DNA of 64,000 nt from an uncultured Bacteroidia bacterium (GTDB lineage: Bacteria; Bacteroidota; Bacteroidia; Bacteroidales; F082), in NCBI GenBank assembly GCA_902785755.1, contig CACZZO010000016.1, positions 1 to 64,000 of the forward strand, given 5' to 3'. Below, piece by piece: positions 43,499 through 53,335 of this stretch. The position numbers and the translations under genes are program-made. The notes under the pieces were generated by a model. That model did no database searches, had not been told where the DNA came from, and worked only from the letters and a program-made list of their open reading frames with translations. Every line of letters starts with the position of its first letter. Position 1 is the first letter of the stretch.

Positions 43499-44341
43499 AT
43501 GTATAGAAAGATTCGTATTTTATTGGTTTTGAGTTGCTTGGCTGTTTTTGTCCAAGCCAATGCCCAATTTGACGACCCCAAAACCCTCGAAGTGGGGCCT
43601 CATGTCGGGGTGAGTTACTATATGGGCGACCTCAATCCTATGCTGCCTTTCGCGCAGGCACAGTTGCAATATGGCGGCATCGTCCGTTTCAATTACAACA
43701 ACCGCTGGACATTCCGCTTCGACTATAGCCGCGCCACGGTGACGGCTTCCGACGAAGTCATCAAATGGCGGCCTGAGCGCGGACTGAATTTCACCTCAAT
43801 CATCAACGACTTCAGCCTCATGGCCGAGTTCAACTTCCTCGAATACTACACCGGCAACCCGAAAAAGAATGTGTCGCCATACATTTTCGGCGGCATTTCG
43901 GTGTTTCAATACACGGCCTTCGCTGATGTGAACGGCACAATGGTTGATTTGAGCGACCAAAAGACGGAATATTATGACCCCAACGAGAAATGGTATAAAA
44001 GGATGTTTGGCAAGACCAGTCCTATCGGCGTTTCCATTCCTTTCGGCATGGGCGTGAAGTTCTCGATTTCGCGCCACATGGCGGGCACGGTGGAGTGGAG
44101 GATGCAGAAGACTTTCACCGATTATTTGGACGATGTTGCGACGGTGTATCCCGAGGAACACGCCTTTTATACCGACGAAAACGGTGCGAAATACGATTTG
44201 TCTGACCCCACGGGCAACTATATCCCAGGCCAACAGCGCGGCAATTCCTCTTTCAACGATTGGTTTGGCATGGCGCGTGTGTCGCTGACTTGGAAGTTTA
44301 ACTTGCCCGATGGAAGGGGCTGTAACCTAAGCAAATTCTGA
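43499..44341 (+). CDS. DUF6089-type outer-membrane beta-barrel protein
   Basis: The 280-residue protein has a signal peptide (MYRKIRILLVLSCLAVFVQA-NAQ), then alternating strands with GVSYYMGDLNPMLPFA and YGGIVRFNYNNRWTFRFDYS, the layout of a small eight-stranded outer-membrane barrel. The first gene of an envelope operon with uppS and bamA, it may have a structural role in the outer membrane. No specific function is known. Confidence 0.78.
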   Translation: MYRKIRILLVLSCLAVFVQANAQFDDPKTLEVGPHVGVSYYMGDLNPMLPFAQAQLQYGGIVRFNYNNRWTFRFDYSRATVTASDEVIKWRPERGLNFTSIINDFSLMAEFNFLEYYTGNPKKNVSPYIFGGISVFQYTAFADVNGTMVDLSDQKTEYYDPNEKWYKRMFGKTSPIGVSIPFGMGVKFSISRHMAGTVEWRMQKTFTDYLDDVATVYPEEHAFYTDENGAKYDLSDPTGNYIPGQQRGNSSFNDWFGMARVSLTWKFNLPDGRGCNLSKF

Positions 44342-44346
44342 CGACT

Positions 44347-45105
44347 ATGGAACTGAAAGACCAACTGATGCAACAAATTGACCGTGAGCGGCTTCCGCAG
44401 CACATTGCCATCATCATGGACGGCAACGGACGCTGGGCCAAGGAACGCGGCAAGCAACGCCTTTTCGGGCACCAAAGCGCGATTCAATCGGTGCGCGAGG
44501 TGAGTGAGGCCTCGGCGGAAATCGGGGTGCCTTACCTGACTTTGTACGCCTTCTCCACTGAGAACTGGAACCGTCCTTTCGCGGAGGTCACAGGGCTGAT
44601 GTCGCTGTTGGCCACGACCATCAGGAACGAGGTCAGTACGATGAACAAGAACAGCATCAAACTGAACGCCATCGGCGACCTGAAAAGCCTGCCCAAGTCG
44701 AACTACGACCAATTGATGCAAGCCATTGACGACACGAGCCACAACACCCGCATGGTACTCACCCTCGCTTTGAGTTATTCGGGCCGTTGGGACCTGAAAC
44801 AAGCCACGCAGCGCATGGCTGAGGATGCCGCATTGGGGAAAATCAAGCCGCATGAGATTGACGACAAGATGATTTCGTCTTACCTCTCCACGGCCAATAT
44901 GCCTGACCCTGAGTTGCTTATCCGCACCAGTGGCGAGGAACGCATCAGCAATTTCCTGCTGTGGCAGTTGGCTTATTCCGAATTGTATTTCACTCCAAAA
45001 TATTGGCCCGACTTCCGCAAGGCCGACCTCTACGAAGCGATTTTGAACTACCAGCACCGCGAGCGCAGGTTCGGGAAAACCAGCGAGCAAGTCGCCACTA
45101 AATGA
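44347..45105 (+). CDS. uppS: Isoprenyl transferase (undecaprenyl diphosphate synthase)
   Basis: UppS extends farnesyl-PP to undecaprenyl-PP, the lipid carrier for peptidoglycan and glycan building. The 252-residue chain has the catalytic IIMDGNGRWAKERG, FGHQSAIQSVREV, TLYAFSTENWNRP and the C-terminal PDPELLIRTSGEERISNFLLW motif. The order DUF6089-uppS-bamA-skp is typical for Bacteroidota. Confidence 0.96.
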   Translation: MELKDQLMQQIDRERLPQHIAIIMDGNGRWAKERGKQRLFGHQSAIQSVREVSEASAEIGVPYLTLYAFSTENWNRPFAEVTGLMSLLATTIRNEVSTMNKNSIKLNAIGDLKSLPKSNYDQLMQAIDDTSHNTRMVLTLALSYSGRWDLKQATQRMAEDAALGKIKPHEIDDKMISSYLSTANMPDPELLIRTSGEERISNFLLWQLAYSELYFTPKYWPDFRKADLYEAILNYQHRERRFGKTSEQVATK

Positions 45106-45120
45106 TTGAAAGATAGAACT

Positions 45121-47760
45121 ATGCGATATAGATTTTTACCCATAATGCTGTTTTTTGTGGCTCTTTTGGGCTTCGGGAGCAGCACTTTTGCCCAAATCCA
45201 AATTGGCGACGACCTCTCGGAAATCAATTATGCGAGACCCCAAAAATACGAGATTGGCGGAGTCATCGTCGAAGGTGCCAAATATGTGGATGCTTCCATG
45301 CTCAGCCTGATTGCCGGTTTGAGGGTTGGCGAAACCATCTCCATTCCGGGCGATGAGATTTCGTCGGGCATCAAGAAGATTTGGGAGCAGGGCTTGTTTG
45401 AGGATGTGGCCATCAATGCCACTGATTTTGTGGGCAATAAGGTGTTTCTGCAAATCGCCATCAAGGAAAAGCCGCGTGTGTCGAAGTTCTCTTTCAAGGG
45501 CATCAAGAAAAGCGAGGCCGACGACATTCGCAACAAAATCAACCTTTCGCGAGGCGACATTGCCACCGACCACCTTTTGACCAAGACCACCCGCATCATC
45601 GAGGATTATTTTTACGACAAAGGCTACCTCAATGTTGACATCGACATCCAACAAGAGGCCGACACCGCTCGTGAGAATTACATCGACATGGTCATTAACA
45701 TCGACAAAAAGGAAAAGGTGAAGATTGGGACAATCAATCTTATTGGCGTTGAGAATCTTACGGAAGGCCAAGTCTTCACTTCGATGAAAGAGACCAAACA
45801 GCGCGGCCATTTTGACCCGTTGGATCCCCTTGGTCCGTTGATTGTGAACACCGTCGCCGATTTGGTTACCTTGCATCCTATGAGGGCCATCAACGGCATT
45901 GAGGAATATTTCTACGACAACTACCGTCCGCGCATCTTCAAGGCCTCGAAATACATGGAAAAGAACTTCGAGGACGACAAGAACCTCATCATCCAGAAGT
46001 ACAATGCCAAAGGCTATCGCGATGCGCGTATTGTGCGCGATTCGGTCTATCGCATCGACGACAAGAACTTGGGTATCGACATCGTCATTGACGAAGGCAA
46101 CAAGTATCATTACCGCAACATCACTTGGACGGGCAACACAAAATACAGTGACGAGACCCTCAATTCCATCCTTGGCATCAAGAAAGGTGACGTATATAAT
46201 AAGGAGTTGCTCGACAAGAACCTGACCTATAGCGAAACCAATTTGGACATTAGTTCGCTGTATATGGACGACGGCTACCTGTTTTTCCGTGCCGACCCAG
46301 TGGAAGTGGCCATCGAAAACGATTCCATCGACCTTGAAATCCGCCTCACCGAAGGCAAACAAGCGCGCATCAGCAATATCAGCTTGTCAGGAAACACAAA
46401 AACTTACGACCATGTCGTGTTGCGCGAGCTGTACACCCGTCCCGGGCAGTTGTTCAGCCGCAGCGATGTGGTGCGCTCCGTGCGTGAATTGGCCACCCTT
46501 GGCTTCTTCAATCAGGAGTCCATCAACCCCGATGTGCAGCCCAATCCTTCCGACAACACTGTCGACATCAAGTATTCCGTGGAGGAAGCTGCCGCCGACC
46601 AAATTCGTTTCTCAGCCGGTTATGCCGCTAAGATGCTGATGCTTGAGGCAGGATTGCAGTTCTCCAACTTCTCCTTGCGCAACATTTTCAACAAGAAGGA
46701 ATGGCGTCCCATTCCCGTTGGCGACGGACAAAAACTCGGCCTGAGCGTGAGCACCCTTGGAACGCAATACATCACTTATAGCATTTCGTTCACCGAACCG
46801 TGGCTCGGTGGCCGCAAGCCCAATGCGTTCAGTGCCTCGTTCTACCAGTCGTTTTATGCCAAACCCAAGACCTCCGAAGACTATGGCTATTTCAACATGA
46901 CGGGCGGCACCATCGGTTTGGGTCGCCGCTTGACTTGGCCCGACGACTACTTTTCCATATATCATGGCATCAATGTGAAGCGTTATAATTTGAACAACTA
47001 CCAGACACCCTACTTGAACGTGGGCGATGGCAATGGCAAGTTCAACCTCATCAGTTATACTTTTGTGCTGTCGCGCAATTCGGTGAGCCAGCCGCTTTAT
47101 CCGCGCAGTGGATCCGAGTTCCAATTGGGTCTCGAAATCACGCCACCCTATTCGCTGTTTTCGAACAAGAGCTACGCCGACCTTCCCGAAAACGATAAGT
47201 ACAAATGGATTGAGATGCACCGTTGGACTTTCAAGGCGGCTTGGTACACAGAACTTTATGATAAACTCGTGATGATGACCCGCGTGCGTTTCGGCTATTT
47301 GGGTCATTTCAACTCTGAAATCGGTCCAACGCCTTTCCACCGTTTCTTCCTTGGTGGCGACGGTTTGGCCAGCTATTCAATGGACAGCCGAGAGTTGGTT
47401 GGTATGCGTGGCTATGCCAACAATTCACTTACGCCCGGCTTTTATAACAGTTCCAATGCGTCCGGAAACGGCGGCGATATGATGACGAAGTACACGCTCG
47501 AGTTGCGTTATCCGCTCTCGCTCAATCCGCAGGCCACCATCTATGCCCTCACTTTCCTCGAAGCTGGTAACTGTTGGCTCGGGTTCAAGAACTTCAATCC
47601 CTTCGATGTGAAGCGCTCGGCAGGTGTGGGTGTGCGCATCTTCCTGCCTATGTTCGGCTTGCTCGGCCTCGACTGGGGCTATGGTTTCGACGATGTGTAT
47701 GGCACTTCGGGCAACAATCACAGCCAATTCCACTTCTCCATTGGCGGCTCCATCGATTAA
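45121..47760 (+). CDS. bamA: Outer-membrane protein assembly factor BamA
   Basis: BamA folds and inserts beta-barrel proteins into the outer membrane. The ATG at 45121 gives a clean signal peptide (MRYRFLPIMLFFVALL...TFAQ) and 879 residues; a TTG at 45106 is in frame. Five POTRA domains occupy about residues 30-490, followed by the 16-strand barrel with the Omp85 motif region LGRRL and YRLGGDGLASYS-like loops (FFLGGDGLASY). It lies just after uppS and before the two skp-like genes. Confidence 0.96.
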   Translation: MRYRFLPIMLFFVALLGFGSSTFAQIQIGDDLSEINYARPQKYEIGGVIVEGAKYVDASMLSLIAGLRVGETISIPGDEISSGIKKIWEQGLFEDVAINATDFVGNKVFLQIAIKEKPRVSKFSFKGIKKSEADDIRNKINLSRGDIATDHLLTKTTRIIEDYFYDKGYLNVDIDIQQEADTARENYIDMVINIDKKEKVKIGTINLIGVENLTEGQVFTSMKETKQRGHFDPLDPLGPLIVNTVADLVTLHPMRAINGIEEYFYDNYRPRIFKASKYMEKNFEDDKNLIIQKYNAKGYRDARIVRDSVYRIDDKNLGIDIVIDEGNKYHYRNITWTGNTKYSDETLNSILGIKKGDVYNKELLDKNLTYSETNLDISSLYMDDGYLFFRADPVEVAIENDSIDLEIRLTEGKQARISNISLSGNTKTYDHVVLRELYTRPGQLFSRSDVVRSVRELATLGFFNQESINPDVQPNPSDNTVDIKYSVEEAAADQIRFSAGYAAKMLMLEAGLQFSNFSLRNIFNKKEWRPIPVGDGQKLGLSVSTLGTQYITYSISFTEPWLGGRKPNAFSASFYQSFYAKPKTSEDYGYFNMTGGTIGLGRRLTWPDDYFSIYHGINVKRYNLNNYQTPYLNVGDGNGKFNLISYTFVLSRNSVSQPLYPRSGSEFQLGLEITPPYSLFSNKSYADLPENDKYKWIEMHRWTFKAAWYTELYDKLVMMTRVRFGYLGHFNSEIGPTPFHRFFLGGDGLASYSMDSRELVGMRGYANNSLTPGFYNSSNASGNGGDMMTKYTLELRYPLSLNPQATIYALTFLEAGNCWLGFKNFNPFDVKRSAGVGVRIFLPMFGLLGLDWGYGFDDVYGTSGNNHSQFHFSIGGSID

Positions 47761-47811
47761 ATTTTTGGAACGATTATTGATAAGGTAAAACAGAACAAAT
47801 TAAATAAAGCA

Positions 47812-48459
47812 ATGAAAGCATTTAAAACCTTGATTTTGACCGCCGCATTGGTTTGTGGCGGCATGATGACCGCCAATGCGCAGATTGTTGGCGGCGGACA
47901 GAAAATCGTGTATGTCGATTCGGAGTACATTATGGAGAACATTCCGGAATACGGCGACGCGCAGGAAGAACTCAACGCCCTCTCCACGAAATGGCAAAAG
48001 GAAGTGAAGGCCGTTTACGACAAGGTGTCGGAGATGTACAGCAAGTATCAAACCGAAATGCTCCTCCTCTCCGAGGACCAAAAACGCGCCCGCGAGCAGG
48101 CCATCGTCGACAAGGAACAGGAAGCCAAGAACTTGCAGATGCAATACTTTGGTTCGGAAGGCCAACTCTACCAGAAGCGTACCGAACTGATTCAGCCCAT
48201 CCAAGAGAAAGTCTACACTGCCATGAAGGAAGTGGCCCAGACCAAAAACTACGCCTTTGTTCTCGATTTGGCCTCTGGAACCTCCGTCCTCTATGCCTCT
48301 GACAAGAACGACATCAGCGACGACGTGCTCGACCAACTCGGCAATGTGATGCAGACCGTGCGTCGCGAGGATCGCCGCAAGGCAGCCGCCACTACAGGTA
48401 GCAACACAGGCAGTTCGACAGGTGGAGGCAAAGTTGGTACTGGAGCTCCTAAGAAATAA
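47812..48459 (+). CDS. Skp/OmpH-type periplasmic chaperone, first copy
   Basis: OmpH/Skp proteins hold unfolded outer-membrane proteins in the periplasm and hand them to BamA. The 215-residue precursor has a signal peptide ending in ANAQ, the short trimer core starting KIVYVDSEYIMENIP, and a long coiled-coil arm. The C-terminal 20 residues are rich in Ser, Thr and Gly (a low-complexity tail), which the second copy lacks. Gene order supports the role. Confidence 0.9.
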   Translation: MKAFKTLILTAALVCGGMMTANAQIVGGGQKIVYVDSEYIMENIPEYGDAQEELNALSTKWQKEVKAVYDKVSEMYSKYQTEMLLLSEDQKRAREQAIVDKEQEAKNLQMQYFGSEGQLYQKRTELIQPIQEKVYTAMKEVAQTKNYAFVLDLASGTSVLYASDKNDISDDVLDQLGNVMQTVRREDRRKAAATTGSNTGSSTGGGKVGTGAPKK

Positions 48460-48492
48460 TGGAAAATTGGGCGGTTGAAAGCGAAAAATTCC

Positions 48493-48500
48493 TATCTTTG
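48493..48500 (+). promoter_or_regulatory. TATCTTTG -7 box of the second skp/ompH gene
   Basis: TATCTTTG lies 49 bases before the ATG at 48550. Confidence 0.6.
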
Positions 48501-48549
48501 CCGCTCAAATGTCAAGTGAAATAGAGTTAATTTATTAAAAATCAATAAA

Positions 48550-49065
48550 ATGAAGAGAGTATTCAAAGTATTGTTTTTGGGCGTGGCACTCTTTGTGATG
48601 AGTGGAGTGGCCAATGCTCAGGTGAAGATTGCACATGTCAACACGGCTGAAATCCTTGATGCCATGCCCGACAAGGCTACTGCCGAGAAGTCGTTGGAGA
48701 AGTATTATGGCGAACTCCAGAGCCAGTTGGAAACCATGGCCAAGGAGTATCAGACCAAGATGCAAGACTACGAGGCCAACCAAGCCACCATGTCGAACTT
48801 GGTGAAGCAGTCGAAAGAAAAGGAAATCATCGACTTGCAGACCCGCATCCAGACCTTCCAGGCCAATGCCGAGAACGAGTTCGAGTCGAAGCGTGCCGAA
48901 TTGCTGAAGCCCATCCTTGACAAGATTCAAACTGCCATCAACAATGTGGGCAAGGAAAAGGGTTACACATACGTCCTTGATTTGGCCACGGGTGCCGCCG
49001 TCTTTGTTGGCGACGATGCCGTTGATGCCACCAAGGATGTGAAAGCCAAGTTGGGTATCAAGTAA
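48550..49065 (+). CDS. Skp/OmpH-type periplasmic chaperone, second copy
   Basis: The 171-residue precursor has a signal peptide ending in ANAQ, the core strand KIAHVNTAEILDAMPDK and a coiled-coil arm. It is the shorter paralog of the preceding gene. Its own promoter and a strong terminator at 49098-49133 mean that it can be expressed apart from bamA. Confidence 0.92.
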   Translation: MKRVFKVLFLGVALFVMSGVANAQVKIAHVNTAEILDAMPDKATAEKSLEKYYGELQSQLETMAKEYQTKMQDYEANQATMSNLVKQSKEKEIIDLQTRIQTFQANAENEFESKRAELLKPILDKIQTAINNVGKEKGYTYVLDLATGAAVFVGDDAVDATKDVKAKLGIK

Positions 49066-49097
49066 GAATTGTGGTTTTCAAATATTAGTTATAAACG

Positions 49098-49133
49098 AAA
49101 CCAGCCGACTCATGCGGGCCGGCTGGTTTTTTT
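49098..49133 (+). terminator. Intrinsic terminator after the skp/ompH genes
   Basis: The stem AAACCAGCCG / CGGCTGGTTT is followed by a run of T. It ends the envelope operon. Confidence 0.9.
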
Positions 49134-49151
49134 GTGTTGGTTGGCTTGTCG

Positions 49152-51017
49152 TTATTCAACAGCGATTTTTTTGCTTGCCCATCGTCCGTCTTCCGTCAGG
49201 CCTTGCAGAATGTAAATCCCGGTGTTGAGTTCCTCAAGGTTCTTGTTGCTGATGGCTTGTCCATTCGCATTGTAAATCCTCAAAACTGTGACGATTTCAT
49301 CATCTGCGCTTTCTTCAAGGCCAGTCACTTCAACGATGATGTAATTCTCGCCGGTGGGAGTGAGGGAGTAATCCGACTCGCAATTCTCGTAAACAGCAGT
49401 GAGTTGGTACTTGTAACCGCCCATTTCCGATTCGTCGAAATAGGAAGTCTGATCGGCACCAATTTCGATGACGATGTCTGATTTGGTGGCAATGTCCGAG
49501 CGGTAGAGGTTGTAATGCAAAGGCAGTGTTTCGGGTGCTTCCCAGGTCAGATTGACGCCAAATTGTTGATCTTCCATGAAGTAGACATACTCGCCTTCAA
49601 AGTTTTCGGGCGCGAGGCAGGAGATGACGGGAGGCTCGATGGGGCCAAGGGTGCCGTCGGGACCGATGTTTTGAGCATAGATGCCGCCGTCGAGGCAGTT
49701 CACCCATGCCACGATGTTTTGTCCCATGTTGAATCCAGTGCTGTTGTCGCACATTGTTCTTCTATAGGTGTTTGAACATAAGGTTTTGGTCCACAATTGG
49801 TTGCCGTCCATATCCATGCCGAAAGCCTCGATGGTGGTGAAATAGGGATTGCTGAGGCTGCTCTTCGTGTAAATCACGCTGAAGCCGCTGCCGTCCTCAA
49901 AGGCGTCAACCTTGATGTCGGAATAGGTATGTCCGATGTTGTCGGCCACGAGGATACCTTCACCCCACACCCTTTCGCCCGAAGGGGTGATGCGGTTCAT
50001 ATAGATGCGGCTTTGCGACTGCGTAGCGGCATCGGTTTGTTCGTAAGCGATGATGAGGTCGTGGCTCACGGGGTCGACGGTGCCGTTGGCTCCACCATAG
50101 AAATTCATCGGGTCAGCCGAATGTACGGAAATGCCATTGGTGTCGTCGATGGTCGAGGCACCGGTCTCGTCATAGTGGAACACATATACATTGAAAACCT
50201 CGCCAATGCCCGGATGCCAGATGTAGGCATAGCCTCCGCCCAAGCCGTCAGGAACGACGTAATGGATATAGGTCGATTGGAAAGCCTGTTCAGACATCAA
50301 CAGAACATCTGGACTGATTTGGACACCGTTGGTGTCGAAGCCGACGAGGTAGATTTCCTTGTTGGTGTAAAAACCGCTGCCAAGTCGTTCGTAAGTCAGG
50401 AAAACATAGTTGTTCAAACTCAATGTGATTTGGCCGAACATGCAATTGTAGCCATTGGCCGAAATGGTAGCGTAGGGGTTCAAGGTGCCGTCGGCATTAA
50501 CATATTGCAGATAGCTATTGTTATAGTCGGCACCCAAGGCCCAGAAGCCGCCATCGGTGCCAGCCACCAACTCGGTGCGCGAGAAGCCAAGGCCATCGAA
50601 GAGCCTAATGCCTTGCTCGCCCCAAGCGAAAGTGCCATCAGCGTTGATTTTCACTGCGTAGGTGTAGCCATCGTAGACGGCGAAACAACTCACCACGCCG
50701 CCATCGGCGGTGGTGGTCATGGAAACGCCTTCCGAATAGGAGGCAAACTCCAATGCGCTGATATGGATGCCATCGTCGCCCCATTGCGGAACACCTTCAA
50801 AGTTAATTCGTTGCAGGTGAGGTGACCAACCATTGGAACCGAATCCTTCCCATTGGACGTAGGTGTCACCCGTGTTGGGGTTGGTGGCGGTGTAAAGTTC
50901 ACCGTCGTCATTGGAGCAGTTGACGATGAAAGTGTTAGTGGCCGGGTCATCGACCCATTGTGCTTGCAGGGCTGAAAAAGCAAATAAGCCTGCGAAGAAT
51001 AGTACAGTTTTTTTCAT
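49152..51017 (-). CDS. T9SS-exported propeller-like protein, copy 1
   Basis: The 621-residue precursor has a signal peptide (MKKTVLFFAGLFAFSALQAQ), about 440 residues of repeated short beta strands with Q-W-G/W-G-E-x-G-I motifs like a beta-propeller, a fibronectin III-like domain near 450-545, and a C-terminal T9SS type A sorting domain ending ASKKIAVE. It should be exported to the cell surface. It is 12 bases downstream of its paralog and shares its layout, so the two were made by duplication. Function unknown. Confidence 0.82.
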   Translation of the reverse strand: MKKTVLFFAGLFAFSALQAQWVDDPATNTFIVNCSNDDGELYTATNPNTGDTYVQWEGFGSNGWSPHLQRINFEGVPQWGDDGIHISALEFASYSEGVSMTTTADGGVVSCFAVYDGYTYAVKINADGTFAWGEQGIRLFDGLGFSRTELVAGTDGGFWALGADYNNSYLQYVNADGTLNPYATISANGYNCMFGQITLSLNNYVFLTYERLGSGFYTNKEIYLVGFDTNGVQISPDVLLMSEQAFQSTYIHYVVPDGLGGGYAYIWHPGIGEVFNVYVFHYDETGASTIDDTNGISVHSADPMNFYGGANGTVDPVSHDLIIAYEQTDAATQSQSRIYMNRITPSGERVWGEGILVADNIGHTYSDIKVDAFEDGSGFSVIYTKSSLSNPYFTTIEAFGMDMDGNQLWTKTLCSNTYRRTMCDNSTGFNMGQNIVAWVNCLDGGIYAQNIGPDGTLGPIEPPVISCLAPENFEGEYVYFMEDQQFGVNLTWEAPETLPLHYNLYRSDIATKSDIVIEIGADQTSYFDESEMGGYKYQLTAVYENCESDYSLTPTGENYIIVEVTGLEESADDEIVTVLRIYNANGQAISNKNLEELNTGIYILQGLTEDGRWASKKIAVE

Positions 51018-51029
51018 GATGATATGATT

Positions 51030-52922
51030 TTAAAATACCTTTTGTTCATTGTTTAGAACGACCTTCTTTGTGACAAGTTTCCCTGTGGAGGTTAGCCCTT
51101 GGATGATGTAAACGCCAGAAGTCAACTCACCAAAGTTAGCATTGCGAATGATTTGGCCGCTGGCGGAATAGATTTTTAAGAGCGTGACAATCTCGTTTTC
51201 GATTTCGTTTTCAGGAACCGATGTCACCTCTATTATAATATAGTCCAATCCATCAGGGGTTTGGGCGAATTCCGACTCAAAGTCATCGTACATGGCTGTG
51301 AGTTGGTATTTATACGTGCTGGGCGTTGTCTCGTCGAAGTAGGACGAGGCCTCGGCATCAATTTCGATGATGTCGGTTGTATTATCTTCAAGATTTTCTC
51401 GGTAGAGGTTGTAGTGCAGAACGCTGTAGGTTGGAGCCTCCCATGTGAGCATGGCACCGTATGAAGCAGTCTCTTCGTTGTATAGATAGGAGCCTTCGAA
51501 GTTTTCGGGTGCGTAGCAGCAAGGGATTGGCGGTGGTGGCAAAGGACTGACCTCACCCAAAGCACCGTCCCAGCTGATGTTTTGCCCATAGATGCCGCCA
51601 TCATCACCGTTGACCCATGCCACAATGTTTTGTCCGTTATGAAAACCAGAAGTGTTTTCGCTGATGGTTTTGTTGTAGCCAGTCGAACTCATGGTAGTGT
51701 TCCATTGCAGGTTTCCTTCGTTGTCGTACCCCACAGCTTCAATGCTGCCTTGGCTGGTGCCGTAGGTCACAACAAATCCATCTACGGCATCGATGGCATC
51801 CACATGTATGTCGCTATAGGAACGGCCTGTGTAGTCAGCCACAAGAATGCCGTCGCCCCAAGGTTTTTCACCTGTTTCCGTGATGCGGTTGACAAAGACT
51901 CGATGTTGGGTTTGAGAGCCAGCATCCTTTTGGAGATAAGCGATAATAAGGTCATTGCTCTTGGAATCGATGGTGGCGTAGGCATTGGTGTAATAGTTGC
52001 CGTAGTCGGGACTATGCACAGCGATACCATTGAGGTCGGTTATGGTGGGGGTGCCGCTCGCGTCGAAATGCGTGACGTAGGTGTTATACACGCCGCCAAT
52101 GGCGTTGTGGAATTGATAGACATAGCCGCCGCCTTTGTTGTCGGGAGTGGCATAATGCACATAACTGGCACCTACGGCCTGTAGCCCGAACAACAGCGTT
52201 TCGGGGAAAATCTGTTCGCCGTTTTTGTTGTAGCCAGCAACGTGGATTTCCTTGTTGTAGGTGGTGTAGCCTTGGAGGGTGTGCTTTGAATACACTACAA
52301 AGACACCGTTTTCAGCAGGCAGCAAAAGGCCATTGGAGCATTTTTTTGCAGGGGCTTTGATGGTGGTCTTGGGGCGCAGCGTGCCGTCGGCATCGATATA
52401 TTGCAGGAAGGTACTATCCATGTCGGTACCCAAGGCCCAAACACCGTCGTCATGGTCGTAATAATAGGTTGACAACACTTCGGAGCGACCACCTCCTTCG
52501 CCGTCGAAGAGCATGATGCCATGTTCGCCCCAAGGGAAGGTGCCGTCGGCGTTGATTTTGACCGCCCAGTGATGAGGCCCGAGGGTGCGGAAAACCGTGA
52601 CAACGCCTCCATTGACAGCGGTCATGGAATAGCCGGGTGACCAAGTGGCAAAGTCGGGAGTAGTGACATGGATGCCGTCGGCGGGCCATTGCGGAACACC
52701 GTTGAAATCAAGTCGTTGCAACCACGGCGACCAGCCATTTTCGCCTTGGTAATGCCATTGCACGTATGAGTCACCAGTCGCTACGTCGGTTGAAACATAC
52801 ACCTCGGCGGCAGCCTTGTTGCAATTGGCAATGCGAGTGTTGCTGTTGGGGTCGTCGACCCATTGGGCTTTCAGAGTTACTAACGAGGCTAAAGCCAAGA
52901 ACAGTAAAGATAGTTTTTTCAT
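51030..52922 (-). CDS. T9SS-exported propeller-like protein, copy 2
   Basis: The 630-residue precursor starts MKKLSLLFLALASLVTLKAQ and has the same order of domains as copy 1: a propeller-like body with W-V-D-D-P-N-S-N-T-R and V-Q-W-H-Y-Q-G, a fibronectin III-like part, and a sorting domain with LLKIYSASGQIIRNANF ending KKVVLNNEQKVF. The first gene of the pair, it has a TAATTTTG -7 box at 52961-52954. Confidence 0.82.
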   Translation of the reverse strand: MKKLSLLFLALASLVTLKAQWVDDPNSNTRIANCNKAAAEVYVSTDVATGDSYVQWHYQGENGWSPWLQRLDFNGVPQWPADGIHVTTPDFATWSPGYSMTAVNGGVVTVFRTLGPHHWAVKINADGTFPWGEHGIMLFDGEGGGRSEVLSTYYYDHDDGVWALGTDMDSTFLQYIDADGTLRPKTTIKAPAKKCSNGLLLPAENGVFVVYSKHTLQGYTTYNKEIHVAGYNKNGEQIFPETLLFGLQAVGASYVHYATPDNKGGGYVYQFHNAIGGVYNTYVTHFDASGTPTITDLNGIAVHSPDYGNYYTNAYATIDSKSNDLIIAYLQKDAGSQTQHRVFVNRITETGEKPWGDGILVADYTGRSYSDIHVDAIDAVDGFVVTYGTSQGSIEAVGYDNEGNLQWNTTMSSTGYNKTISENTSGFHNGQNIVAWVNGDDGGIYGQNISWDGALGEVSPLPPPPIPCCYAPENFEGSYLYNEETASYGAMLTWEAPTYSVLHYNLYRENLEDNTTDIIEIDAEASSYFDETTPSTYKYQLTAMYDDFESEFAQTPDGLDYIIIEVTSVPENEIENEIVTLLKIYSASGQIIRNANFGELTSGVYIIQGLTSTGKLVTKKVVLNNEQKVF

Positions 52923-52953
52923 ATCTACCGATTTTTTGAGACGATTATTGCTG

Positions 52954-52961
52954 CAAAATTA
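52954..52961 (-). promoter_or_regulatory. TAATTTTG -7 box of the propeller pair
   Basis: The reverse strand reads TAATTTTG, 31 bases before the ATG at 52922. Confidence 0.6.
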
Positions 52962-52996
52962 GAAAAAATCGTTTCTTTGCAGAAAAATTTGTCATT

Positions 52997-53335
52997 ATGG
53001 ATGAAAAATTTACCTCAGAAGAGAAAAATGCTGTTGCGAGTGTGCTTTACAACTTGGCCGACGCCGATTACGAAAACCACGAATCTGAGCGCGAATGTCT
53101 TGAGGTGTGCATGAAGGAATTGGAATTTGATGCCACGAGCTTCGTCCCGATTCCGAGAAACGAGATGCAAAAAAGGGCTTATGAAACCTTGAAGCGTATG
53201 ACGAAGGAAAAGAAACGCGCCTTTTCACTTATGATGACGCGCCTCTCGCGCTCCGATGCGCACTTCGGCCCTAGTGAGCGGGCGTTCGTAAAGGAAATCT
53301 TGGTGATGTGCGATGTGCCTTTTGTGCATAAATGA
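52997..53335 (+). CDS. TerB-like small acidic helical protein (112 aa)
   Basis: The protein is all helix with a D-A-D-Y-E-N-H-E-S-E motif near residue 22 and R-S-D-A-H-F-G-P-S-E near 85, two acidic loops as in TerB-like proteins, which may bind a metal. No further domain is visible. It stands alone, divergent from the propeller pair. TerB-like assignment is tentative and does not imply tellurite resistance. Confidence 0.6.
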   Translation: MDEKFTSEEKNAVASVLYNLADADYENHESERECLEVCMKELEFDATSFVPIPRNEMQKRAYETLKRMTKEKKRAFSLMMTRLSRSDAHFGPSERAFVKEILVMCDVPFVHK

